This document shows positions 1 through 6,222 of a DNA stretch of 6,279 nt, piece by piece. Each line of letters starts with the position of its first letter. Within the stretch, counting starts at the first letter, position 1. The stretch spans positions 1 through 6,279 of the forward strand of contig DIPO01000046.1 of NCBI GenBank assembly GCA_002427045.1. Direction: 5' to 3'. Origin of the DNA: Firmicutes bacterium UBA5486. Lineage in GTDB: Bacteria > Bacillota > UBA4882 > UBA10575. Made by a program: the position numbers and the translations under genes. The notes under the pieces are model-generated. The model did not search any database and was not told the origin of the DNA. It saw only the letters and a list, made by a program, of their open reading frames with translations.

Positions 1-120
1 AGGGCTTTTTGCGTTGTCATTGATTTTTTCTGTCCCTGCACAATATATTGATAGCCTAATACAAGCCCAACACTATATATTGTGTTGGGACCTTTTAAAA
101 AGGACACAACGCAAAAAGCT
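1..120. repeat. Small palindromic (MITE-like) element, copy 1
   Basis: A 14-bp perfect terminal inverted repeat, GCTTTTTGCGTTGT at 4-17, has its reverse complement at 106-119. Between the arms lies a second perfect inverted repeat, CCCAACAC (66-73) and GTGTTGGG (82-89), around an 8-nt AT loop. A third near-palindrome, CCTTTT-A-AAAAGG, sits at 91-103. The first 57 bp recur at 6223-6279, so this is a dispersed repeat and not a unique hairpin. It has no coding capacity. The size, terminal inverted repeats and recurrence fit a miniature inverted-repeat element or a REP-like palindrome. No target-site duplication can be checked, because the left flank lies outside the window. The right end lies 16 bp upstream of the -35 box of the first promoter, so an insertion could have affected that promoter. 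Confidence 0.6.
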
Positions 121-135
121 TTGTTAATTTCCCTC

Positions 136-165
136 TTGACAATGGTTGCCAAAAGACTGTATAAT
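136..165 (+). promoter_or_regulatory. Sigma-A-type promoter P1 (consensus -35 and -10)
   Basis: TTGACA at 136-141 and TATAAT at 160-165 match the housekeeping consensus at all 12 positions and are separated by 18 bp. Transcription would start near 172. It would run through the 33-codon leader ORF to the tandem terminators and, on readthrough, into the ABC exporter genes. A promoter this close to consensus suggests high constitutive initiation, so control would have to act after initiation. Confidence 0.75.
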
Positions 166-172
166 TTTAACA

Positions 173-201
173 TTGGTAAAAAGATGGGTAAATTGTATAA
201 T
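173..201 (+). promoter_or_regulatory. Second tandem promoter P2
   Basis: TTGGTA (173-178, 4 of 6 matches to TTGACA) is followed after 17 bp by a perfect TATAAT (196-201). It lies directly downstream of P1 and points the same way, giving a start near 208. It could be a second start site for the same transcript. Because P1 and P2 overlap the same short stretch, they may also be alternatives used under different conditions. Confidence 0.5.
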
Positions 202-348
202 TACTTAAAGCTTTTTTGACCAGAATAGTGTTTATTACAAGGGATTATCCGTTTTTCAAAGATACCCCTTTAATATAAAATAGTTTTTGGGCAAATATAA
301 AATAATGTAATTATACATATCCTACATCAAGAAAAGGAGGTTGGGAAA
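202..348 (+). other. Untranslated leader between the promoters and the small ORF
   Basis: No start codon with a usable ribosome binding site occurs here before 349. A modest imperfect hairpin may form between AAGGG at 239-243 and CCCTT further on (about 267-271), with a second short stem inside it; there is no U-tract, so it is not a terminator. The last part holds AAAGGAGG (333-340), the ribosome binding site of the small ORF. No known riboswitch class or T-box motif was recognised. Confidence 0.4.
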
Positions 349-450
349 ATGAAAATCAGATTAGTAATCTTGGGCTTCTTCTTTTTGTTAGCTGTTAATA
401 ATAATAAATTGATATCCCCACCTCTTAAAAGTTTTATCTTTTATATCTAA
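349..450 (+). CDS. 33-codon leader peptide or small hydrophobic protein
   Basis: ATG at 349 is preceded by AAAGGAGG (333-340) with an 8-nt spacer, close to ideal for a Gram-positive gene. The ORF runs 33 codons to TAA at 448-450. The product starts MKIRLVILGFFFLLAV: two basic residues and then a hydrophobic stretch with Phe at codons 10-12. Asn-Asn-Asn (codons 17-19) and Pro-Pro (codons 24-25) follow, and it ends in an aromatic/Ile tail. Its stop codon is only 6 nt before terminator 1, and the next genes encode an ABC exporter. Established parallel: B. subtilis bmrB, a short leader ORF upstream of bmrCD that controls the exporter by ribosome-mediated attenuation. I infer the same role here. 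The main alternative is a functional one-helix membrane or secreted peptide. No sequence similarity to BmrB is claimed. Confidence 0.6.
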   Translation: MKIRLVILGFFFLLAVNNNKLISPPLKSFIFYI

Positions 451-456
451 TTTCAG

Positions 457-486
457 AGCCGTGGAGATATCTTCCACGGCTTTTTT
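457..486 (+). terminator. Intrinsic terminator 1 of the leader transcript
   Basis: GCCGTGGA (458-465) pairs perfectly with TCCACGGC (473-480) across a 7-nt loop. The closing pair A457-T481 adds a base pair, and a run of six T follows at 481-486. This is a strong factor-independent terminator placed just after the stop codon of the small ORF and about 300 bp before the first ABC gene. Confidence 0.85.
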
Positions 487-500
487 ATTGTTTATTATAA

Positions 501-535
501 GAAAAGGCCATGGATCTCCGTGGTCTTTTCTTTTT
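501..535 (+). terminator. Intrinsic terminator 2 of the leader transcript
   Basis: A 13-bp stem forms between 501-513 and 518-530 with two G-U pairs and a 4-nt loop (ATCT), followed by T-rich sequence ending at 535. It lies only 14 nt beyond terminator 1 and shares its CCRYGG core. Together they should stop nearly all transcripts unless an alternative fold intervenes. Confidence 0.75.
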
Positions 536-788
536 GGAGGTGGGCACTGGCATTTTTCTCTACTAGTATTGAACGGGTTCCTTTAAAACTAATAACTGTC
601 ACGGTTTCGATGCTCATCGCTTAAGTTGGCAAGTGTTTCCAAGAATAAAATACAAAGGCTGTCTTTTAAACGAACAGCAAAAAATGAGTATTGAATCGTA
701 TGAGCTGAAAAAGCGCTAACGGTAACTTCTAGATGAACAATTAGAATCAAAACATAGCTTAAGGAATTGCATAAAAGGATGTGAATAT
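536..788. other. Gene-free spacer between terminator 2 and the ABC operon
   Basis: No promoter with good -35 and -10 boxes at proper spacing was found. TTGGCA at 626-631 has a TAAAAT only 14 bp away, and TTGAAC near 569 has no matching -10. GGAGGTGGG (536-544) resembles a ribosome binding site but leads only to a 25-codon frame starting with CTG (547-624). An 11-codon ATG frame at 684-719 has no ribosome binding site. A 5-bp hairpin (658-662 with 675-679) is weak. The last part holds AAAAGGA (773-779), the ribosome binding site of the first ABC gene. The apparent lack of a promoter supports expression of the ABC genes by readthrough from P1/P2. Confidence 0.45.
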
Positions 789-2534
789 GTGAAACGTCTA
801 CTCGCGTACATAAATCAGTTTAAATGGTATTTTATCTTTGCGATCTTAGCCTTGCTGGGCGGAATTGCCTTAGATATGGTAAACCCGCATCTATTAAGAA
901 TGATAATTGATGAAGTAATTATTGGAGAGAAACTCGATCTTCTTTCTAGCCTGCTTTGGGGGTTGTTTGGTATCACTCTAGGGCGGACCATCCTTGGTTA
1001 TGCTAAGGAGTATCTCTTTGATTATGGCGGGCAAAAAGTTGTTGAATACCTGCGGGCTGATCTCTTTGACCATTTACAATCTTTATCCTTTGATTTTTTT
1101 GACCGTACTAACACGGGTGAACTAATGTCCCGGCTGAAAGATGATATCGATAAAATCTGGGGGGCAATGGCTTATGTTATTATGTTGATTATTGAAAATA
1201 CTGTCTATTTTATAATTGCCAGTGTAATCTTATTTTCCCTTAATTGGAGGCTCTCACTTGTGGCCTTAATGATTATGCCGATTATTGCTTGGATCGCTGT
1301 TAATCTAGAAAAGAAAATTAGCGACGTCTGCGACCGGATTAGTGATCAAGAAGCAAAGATTAATACTACCGCCCAGGAAAATTTAGCTGGAGTTCGACTA
1401 GTCAAAGCCTTTGGCCGCGAAAAACATGAAATCAACAAGTTTTTTCTTCAAAATCAACAGAATTATGAATATAAAGTAAAACGAGCTTTAATTTGGGGAA
1501 AACATTTTCCACAGATTGAATTCCTCACCAATCTAGCTATTGTACTAGTTACTGTTTACGGAGGTTTACTAGTAATCAAGGATACGATGACAATTGGAAC
1601 ATTAGTTGCTTTTAGCAATTATATTATGATGTTAATCTGGCCAATGCGGATGATTGGATGGCTTACCAATGAATTGGCTGAATGCCGTGCTTCAATCGGT
1701 AAAATTGAGAACCTATTTGCTGAAGAACCAACAATTAAAGAACCAAAAAACCCGATTTTCCCGGAGAAATTATATGGACATTTGGTTTTTGAAAATGTCT
1801 CATTCATTCATAATAACACAGTTATTCTAAAAAACATTGACCTTGATGCTAAACCCGGCAGCACTATTGCGATCATGGGAATGACCGGTTCCGGCAAAAG
1901 CTCCCTCGTAAATTTAATTGCCAGATATTATGAGTGTACCAGTGGAGGGATCTACCTTGATGGGATTAATATTAAGAACCTGCCGCTTAAACTTCTTCGC
2001 CAGCAAGTCTCTGTAGTAATGCAGGATACTTTCCTTTTTTCTTCAACTATTGAAGAGAATGTTAAGTTTGGTTCGGAAGCAGTTACTAAAGAGCAGATCA
2101 AAGCAGCATTGAAAACAGCCGCCATCGATAATTTCATTGCCGAACTCCCAGAGGGGTTAGATACAATCATTGGTGAACGGGGAATTGGCCTTTCTGGCGG
2201 CCAGAAACAACGTTTAGCGCTTGCCCGTGCCTTGATAAAAAAAGGTGTAATTCTCATCTTGGATGATGCTACCTCTAACCTTGATCTGGAGACTGAATAC
2301 CAAATCCAAAAAGCTTTAGAAAAACAAAAAGGCATCACGAAATTTATTATTGCCCACCGGATTTCAGCCGTCAAAAACGCTGATGAGATTCTGGTGATTG
2401 ATAATGGTGAAATCGTAGAACGAGGTACTCATCAACAGCTATTAGCGCTAAGAAAGAATTACTACCAAACCTTTAGAGACCAGTTTCAGGGGATCATAGC
2501 TCTAGAACCGGAGGTGAAATCTTTTGCCCATTAA
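789..2534 (+). CDS. ABC exporter half-transporter, degenerate-site subunit (BmrC/TM287 type)
   Basis: 581 aa, a full-length fused permease-ATPase of the type IV (B-family) exporter fold. Six membrane helices lie roughly at 14-35, 50-70, 125-148, 152-172, 245-263 and 268-290, followed by the nucleotide-binding domain from about 330. Motifs seen: Walker A GMTGSGKSS (364-372, Lys370), Q-loop Gln412, canonical signature LSGGQ (468-472), Walker B ILILD ending at Asp492, H-loop His523. The catalytic Glu after Walker B is Asp493, and the usual A-loop Tyr position holds His341. Both changes fit a non-hydrolysing ATP site, as known for BmrC and TM287. The protein should pair in the cytoplasmic membrane with the product of the next gene, which overlaps this one by 11 nt. 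The likely role is export of drugs or other hydrophobic compounds; the substrate is unknown. The GTG start at 789 is set by AAAAGGA 9 nt upstream; an in-frame stop at 723 and no other good start codon support it. Confidence 0.93.
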   Translation: MKRLLAYINQFKWYFIFAILALLGGIALDMVNPHLLRMIIDEVIIGEKLDLLSSLLWGLFGITLGRTILGYAKEYLFDYGGQKVVEYLRADLFDHLQSLSFDFFDRTNTGELMSRLKDDIDKIWGAMAYVIMLIIENTVYFIIASVILFSLNWRLSLVALMIMPIIAWIAVNLEKKISDVCDRISDQEAKINTTAQENLAGVRLVKAFGREKHEINKFFLQNQQNYEYKVKRALIWGKHFPQIEFLTNLAIVLVTVYGGLLVIKDTMTIGTLVAFSNYIMMLIWPMRMIGWLTNELAECRASIGKIENLFAEEPTIKEPKNPIFPEKLYGHLVFENVSFIHNNTVILKNIDLDAKPGSTIAIMGMTGSGKSSLVNLIARYYECTSGGIYLDGINIKNLPLKLLRQQVSVVMQDTFLFSSTIEENVKFGSEAVTKEQIKAALKTAAIDNFIAELPEGLDTIIGERGIGLSGGQKQRLALARALIKKGVILILDDATSNLDLETEYQIQKALEKQKGITKFIIAHRISAVKNADEILVIDNGEIVERGTHQQLLALRKNYYQTFRDQFQGIIALEPEVKSFAH

Positions 2535-4323
2535 TAAAGCACAAAAAAAGAATAATAACTCAATCAAAATTGCGGTCATTATTAGGCTATTTTCTTATTT
2601 TAAACCTTATAAACTTCAAGTAGTTTTAACGATTCTTCTGATGGGAATAGTTACTGGGGCTGAGCTTCTTAACCCATATCTATTAAAACTAGCAATTGAT
2701 CAGTATATTGTTGCTAAGAACCTATCTGGTCTTTTGCGCTTGGGTTTAATCATGATTATGATAAAACTTATTTCCATGTTCTGTACTAGAGGGCGAATTA
2801 AGATTATGTCGGAAATGACGAATAAAATCCATCTGACCATCAGGCACGATTTATATACCCATATCCAAAAGCTCTCTCTTTCTTTCTTTGATAATCGGCC
2901 AATCGGAAAGATCCTGGCTCGAGTCATCGGTGATGTAAATTCCTTGAATAATCTCTTTAATAGTAGTGTTACTAATCTCATTCCTGACATCGCAACTATC
3001 ATTGCAGTAATCGCCATTATGCTTTCAATGAATTATCGCCTGGCTTTAGCCTCTTTTGTCACGCTCCCGTTTTTAGTAATCTTCATGGGTGCGGTTGAAA
3101 TTGTTTCTCACCAGCGATGGCACATTTTTCGGAGAAAAAGTTCCAATACTAATGCTTTTACCCATGAAAATTTCTCTGGAATTAGAATCGTTCAAAGCTT
3201 TACCGCGGAAAAACGGACCAGTAGAAGTTTTAAACAACTGCTCGGGGAGAATCTTAATGCCTTTATCCGTGCTGTCCGTTTAAATGATTTATTCTGGCCT
3301 TCGGTGGAGTTATCCTGGGGAATTGGTACAGTGGCTGTTTTCTGGTATGGAATCCGCCTTTTAAATACAGGAACTATAACAATCGGATTATTAGTCGCCT
3401 TCTCTGGTTATGTCTCAATGTTCTGGCGGCCAATAATGAATATTAGTAGTTTCTATAATACTTTAGTCTCTAACATCTCAGGTGCGGAACGAATCTTTGA
3501 GATTATGGATATTAAACCAACAATTTATGATCTAAAGGGAGCCGTCTCTCTTCCGCCGATTAAGGGAGAAGTCGTTTTTAAGAATGTTACTTTCGGTTAT
3601 GAAGATGAGCAGATTGTCCTAGATCATGTCAGTTTTAATGTGAATCCCGGAGAAACGGTAGCCTTGGTTGGCCCGACCGGAGCTGGGAAAACCAGTATAA
3701 TAAATCTGATTAGCCGTTTCTTTGAACCTCAAGAAGGCGAAGTGCTGATTGATGGTTATGATATTCAAAAAGTTACCTTAGAGAGTCTCCGCAGCCAGAT
3801 GGGGGTTGTACTCCAGGATACTTTCCTTTTTTCCGGAAGTATTATTGATAATATCAGATATGGAAGGTTAAACGCTACGGATGAAGAGTGTATAGCTGCC
3901 GCCAAAGCCGTTCATGCTCATGATTTTATTGTTAAGATGGAAAAAGGCTATCAGACTGAAGTGCAGGAGCGCGGTTCTAGGCTCTCTTTTGGCCAAAGAC
4001 AACAGATTGCTTTTGCCCGGGCATTACTAGCTGCTCCGCAGATTCTTATTCTTGATGAAGCCACAGCCGGGATTGATACCCATACAGAACGTTTATTACA
4101 AAAAGGTATTGAACAACTCCTGGTTGGACGGACATCATTTGTAATTGCCCACCGGCTTTCCACCATCATTAATGCAGACCGGATTATGGTAATTGATCAA
4201 GGCCATATCGTGGAGATGGGGACACATAATGAATTGCTAAAATTAAAAGGGATCTATTATCAATTATATATAGCTCAATTTAAATTTCTTACTGAAGAAA
4301 AAGAAATCTCTGCCGGAATCTAA
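2524..4323 (+). CDS. ABC exporter half-transporter, catalytic-Glu subunit (BmrD/TM288 type)
   Basis: 599 aa with the same architecture: membrane helices at about 31-50, 67-88, 148-168, 171-193, 262-281 and 286-305, and a nucleotide-binding domain from about 347. Motifs: A-loop Tyr359, Walker A GPTGAGKT (383-390, Lys389), Q-loop Gln431, Walker B ILILD with Asp511 and catalytic Glu512, H-loop His543. The signature is LSFGQ (487-491), with Phe489 in place of the first Gly, and the D-loop is AGID. It therefore supplies a complete Walker A/B for the active site, while its altered signature completes the degenerate site on the partner. The TTG start at 2524 follows GGAGGTGA (2510-2517) by 6 nt and lies inside the end of the upstream gene, indicating coupled translation and about 1:1 synthesis. 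The N-terminus is slightly longer and more basic than the partner's. The lengths of the pair are close to those of TM287/TM288. It acts as a heterodimeric exporter; the substrate cannot be told from sequence. Confidence 0.93.
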   Translation: MPINKAQKKNNNSIKIAVIIRLFSYFKPYKLQVVLTILLMGIVTGAELLNPYLLKLAIDQYIVAKNLSGLLRLGLIMIMIKLISMFCTRGRIKIMSEMTNKIHLTIRHDLYTHIQKLSLSFFDNRPIGKILARVIGDVNSLNNLFNSSVTNLIPDIATIIAVIAIMLSMNYRLALASFVTLPFLVIFMGAVEIVSHQRWHIFRRKSSNTNAFTHENFSGIRIVQSFTAEKRTSRSFKQLLGENLNAFIRAVRLNDLFWPSVELSWGIGTVAVFWYGIRLLNTGTITIGLLVAFSGYVSMFWRPIMNISSFYNTLVSNISGAERIFEIMDIKPTIYDLKGAVSLPPIKGEVVFKNVTFGYEDEQIVLDHVSFNVNPGETVALVGPTGAGKTSIINLISRFFEPQEGEVLIDGYDIQKVTLESLRSQMGVVLQDTFLFSGSIIDNIRYGRLNATDEECIAAAKAVHAHDFIVKMEKGYQTEVQERGSRLSFGQRQQIAFARALLAAPQILILDEATAGIDTHTERLLQKGIEQLLVGRTSFVIAHRLSTIINADRIMVIDQGHIVEMGTHNELLKLKGIYYQLYIAQFKFLTEEKEISAGI

Positions 4324-4325
4324 TG

Positions 4326-4353
4326 AAAAGGCCGCCTCTAAAGGCGGTCTTTT
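4326..4353. terminator. Bidirectional intrinsic terminator between convergent genes
   Basis: An 11-bp stem (4326-4336 with 4343-4353, one G-U) closes a 6-nt loop. The A-tract on the left and T-tract on the right make it read as a terminator on both strands. It begins 2 nt after the stop of the second ABC gene and ends 2 nt before the stop of the convergent dehydratase gene, so it can end both transcription units. Confidence 0.85.
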
Positions 4354-4355
4354 AC

Positions 4356-6104
4356 TTATTCCATATAAGCCCCTTTGCTAACTGGAGCTGCTCGATCAAA
4401 ATAACGTTTTAAAATCCCATGTCTTTCTTTATTTACCGGAGGAACCCACTTCTCTTTCCGCTTAGCTAATATCTTATCTACTTCTTCAGAAGGAAGTTCT
4501 TTCCCAGCAAAACCAATGACCTCAAGTCGGCGGTGGGGAATATCTATCAAAATTAAATCTCCCGTTTCAATCAGAGCAATTGGGCCCCCTAAAACAGCTT
4601 CCGGCGAAACATGACCAATACAGATTCCCCTAGTGGCCCCGGAGAAACGTCCATCTGTAATCAAGGTGACAGTAGATGATAATTCAGGAATAGAAGCAAC
4701 AGCTTCAGTCATCATAAAGAGCTCCGGCATCCCTGAACCACGGGGCCCTTCATTCCGGATGATCACAATATCTCCTGGGTTAATCCGACTTTCTATGATT
4801 GCCTGGTAAGCCAGGTCCTCAGATTCAAAGACCACAACCGGTCCTTTTTTAATAAAATCCTGGTTGGAAACAGCCGCATATTTAATAACCGCATGTTCTG
4901 GGGCAAGATTCCCACTAAGGACAGCTACTGAACCTTTTTTCTTGGTGGTCTCTGGTGAACAAATAATATCTGAGAAGTTAATCTTATGGTTAGCCAGATA
5001 AGACTTGATCCGATCAACATAACTGTCTTGACCTAGTTCTTCTAAATTCTCCCCTAAGGTCTTCCCAGTCACAGTCATAACCGATAGATCCAAGTGGTCA
5101 CGGATTAACCATTGAATCATCGGGATCCCACCAGCATACCATAGAAATTGAGTAGGATACTCTCCACTGGGCTGCAGATTAGTCAGATAAGGTATCTCCT
5201 GGTTAGCCTCATTAAACAATTCGAGCGGTAAATCATACCCTGCTTCATGGGCAATAGCCGGAAGATGAAGAAGAGCATTCGTTGAACCACCAATTGCAGC
5301 ATGAACCTTAATTGCATTTTGAAATGCAGCAGGAGTCAAGATATCTTTTACCGTAATCTTCTTCTTTATTAAATTGATTACTGCATTCCCTGCTTTCCTG
5401 GCTCTACGTTGTAATTCCTGGTAATAGGCAGGGATCAAAGCAGAACCCGGCAAAGCTAAGCCTAAAGCCTCGGAGATGCACTGCATTGTTCCGGCAGTCC
5501 CCATAAAAGGACAAGCCCCACAAGTTGGAGCAGAACTGAGAGAGAAATCCCTAATCTCATTAACAGTAACTTTCTGTTGTTGCTCCCGCAGAGAGATATC
5601 TCCCCCCAGGGTAATAGTCGTGAGGTTTGGTCCAGAGCTCATTGTTCCACCCGGTACATGAATCGCTGGCAAATTTAAACGAGCCATTGCCATTAAATGA
5701 GCGGGAATTGATTTGTCACAACTGGAAATTAATACCGCACCATCCCAAGGAATAACTGAGCCGTGTAATTCAACCATATCAGCAATAATCTCCCGGGAAG
5801 CTAAGATATAGTTCATCCCAGAGTGTCCCTGTGCCCAACCATCACATAAATCAGTAACATGGAAGCGGGCTGCCTTTCCTCCACTTTCCATAATTCCTGT
5901 GGAAACAGATTTGCTTAGAGTATCAAGATGGATACTACCGGGGTGACTTTCCCCATAAACATCATCTACAAAAACCTGGTATTTAGAGAGATCATCTTCA
6001 GTCCAACCCATTCCTAAACGTAGAGCATCAAACTGCCGCCACCGGTTTCTCACCTTTTGGGTACGGGTAATACTGGATTGCCATTTATTATTGGGAGAAC
6101 TCAT
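4356..6104 (-). CDS. IlvD/Edd-family dehydratase (dihydroxy-acid or sugar-acid dehydratase)
   Basis: 582 aa, close to the family's usual length. The family removes water from 2,3-dihydroxy acids using an Fe-S cluster and Mg2+; IlvD makes the 2-keto acids for valine and isoleucine, while relatives act on aldonates. Motifs seen: CDG (87-89), SCDK (128-131, cluster Cys129 and Lys131), TCGAC (194-198, cluster Cys195), GGSTN (272-276), GNLAPEHAVIK (398-408), RNEGPRGSGMPE (450-461) and DGRFSGATRG (484-493, catalytic-type Ser488). In the first cluster motif the position that is Cys in some members is Gly56 (HPGSIHLD), as in E. coli IlvD. The C-terminus is IlvD-like, but TDLCDGWAQG and FMGTAGT...EALGLALP recall YagF/YjhG xylonate dehydratases. 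I chose the ATG at 6104 because GGAAGAGGG lies 7 nt upstream. The longer frame to 6263 starts in the terminal repeat and crosses the promoter. No other biosynthetic or sugar gene is in view. Confidence 0.88.
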   Translation of the reverse strand: MSSPNNKWQSSITRTQKVRNRWRQFDALRLGMGWTEDDLSKYQVFVDDVYGESHPGSIHLDTLSKSVSTGIMESGGKAARFHVTDLCDGWAQGHSGMNYILASREIIADMVELHGSVIPWDGAVLISSCDKSIPAHLMAMARLNLPAIHVPGGTMSSGPNLTTITLGGDISLREQQQKVTVNEIRDFSLSSAPTCGACPFMGTAGTMQCISEALGLALPGSALIPAYYQELQRRARKAGNAVINLIKKKITVKDILTPAAFQNAIKVHAAIGGSTNALLHLPAIAHEAGYDLPLELFNEANQEIPYLTNLQPSGEYPTQFLWYAGGIPMIQWLIRDHLDLSVMTVTGKTLGENLEELGQDSYVDRIKSYLANHKINFSDIICSPETTKKKGSVAVLSGNLAPEHAVIKYAAVSNQDFIKKGPVVVFESEDLAYQAIIESRINPGDIVIIRNEGPRGSGMPELFMMTEAVASIPELSSTVTLITDGRFSGATRGICIGHVSPEAVLGGPIALIETGDLILIDIPHRRLEVIGFAGKELPSEEVDKILAKRKEKWVPPVNKERHGILKRYFDRAAPVSKGAYME

Positions 6105-6138
6105 TATCACACCCTCTTCCAACCTTTGTTTCATCTGT

Positions 6139-6167
6139 ATTATAGATAATTTTATCTTTTCCGACAA
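6139..6167 (-). promoter_or_regulatory. Promoter of the dehydratase gene, with an inverted repeat in its spacer
   Basis: On the minus strand TTGTCG (6167-6162, 4 of 6 matches) is followed after 17 bp by a perfect TATAAT (6144-6139). Transcription would start near 6132, giving a leader of about 28 nt before the ATG at 6104. This excludes the upstream in-frame ATG at 6134 as a practical start. The spacer contains the inverted repeat GATAA-TT-TTATC (6145-6156), which could be a repressor site or chance in AT-rich DNA. Confidence 0.6.
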
Positions 6168-6222
6168 TATGCTTTGCTTATTTGTAATATACTTTTGGTT
6201 AATTAGAAACCCCGTTACTAGT

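Larger units (their letters stand above)
335..535 (+). promoter_or_regulatory. Candidate ribosome-mediated attenuator of the ABC exporter operon
   Basis: Six RNA segments can pair in alternation. S (335-345, the leader ORF ribosome binding site) pairs with A' (417-426) with one bulge. A (411-421) pairs with B (461-471) at 10 of 11 positions. B (458-465) pairs with C (473-480) as terminator 1. C (473-485) pairs with D (502-514) at 12 of 13 positions, counting one G-U. D pairs with E (518-530) as terminator 2. The set S:A' + B:C + D:E is the terminated state. The set A:B + C:D removes both terminators. A ribosome held early in the 33-codon ORF would cover S and leave A free, favouring readthrough. 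Complementarity is seen directly; the regulatory reading is inference, and no folding energies were computed. Confidence 0.5.

Noticed and set aside
238..273. Imperfect hairpin in the leader as a possible riboswitch
   Set aside because: The stem is short and interrupted, with no U-tract or recognised aptamer motif.
536..560. T-box riboswitch suggested by GGAGGTGGG near a terminator
   Set aside because: The conserved T-box sequence (TGGNACCGCG type) is absent, and the motif lies after the terminators instead of before them.
495..617. 40-codon ATG frame on the minus strand
   Set aside because: It has no ribosome binding site, runs through terminator 2, and its product is not recognisable.
547..624. 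25-codon frame beginning with CTG after GGAGGTGGG, possibly a second leader peptide
   Set aside because: CTG is a rare start. The GGAGG may simply follow the terminator tail, and no other support was found; kept only as a note for the spacer.
684..719. 11-codon ATG frame upstream of the first ABC gene
   Set aside because: It is very short and has no ribosome binding site.
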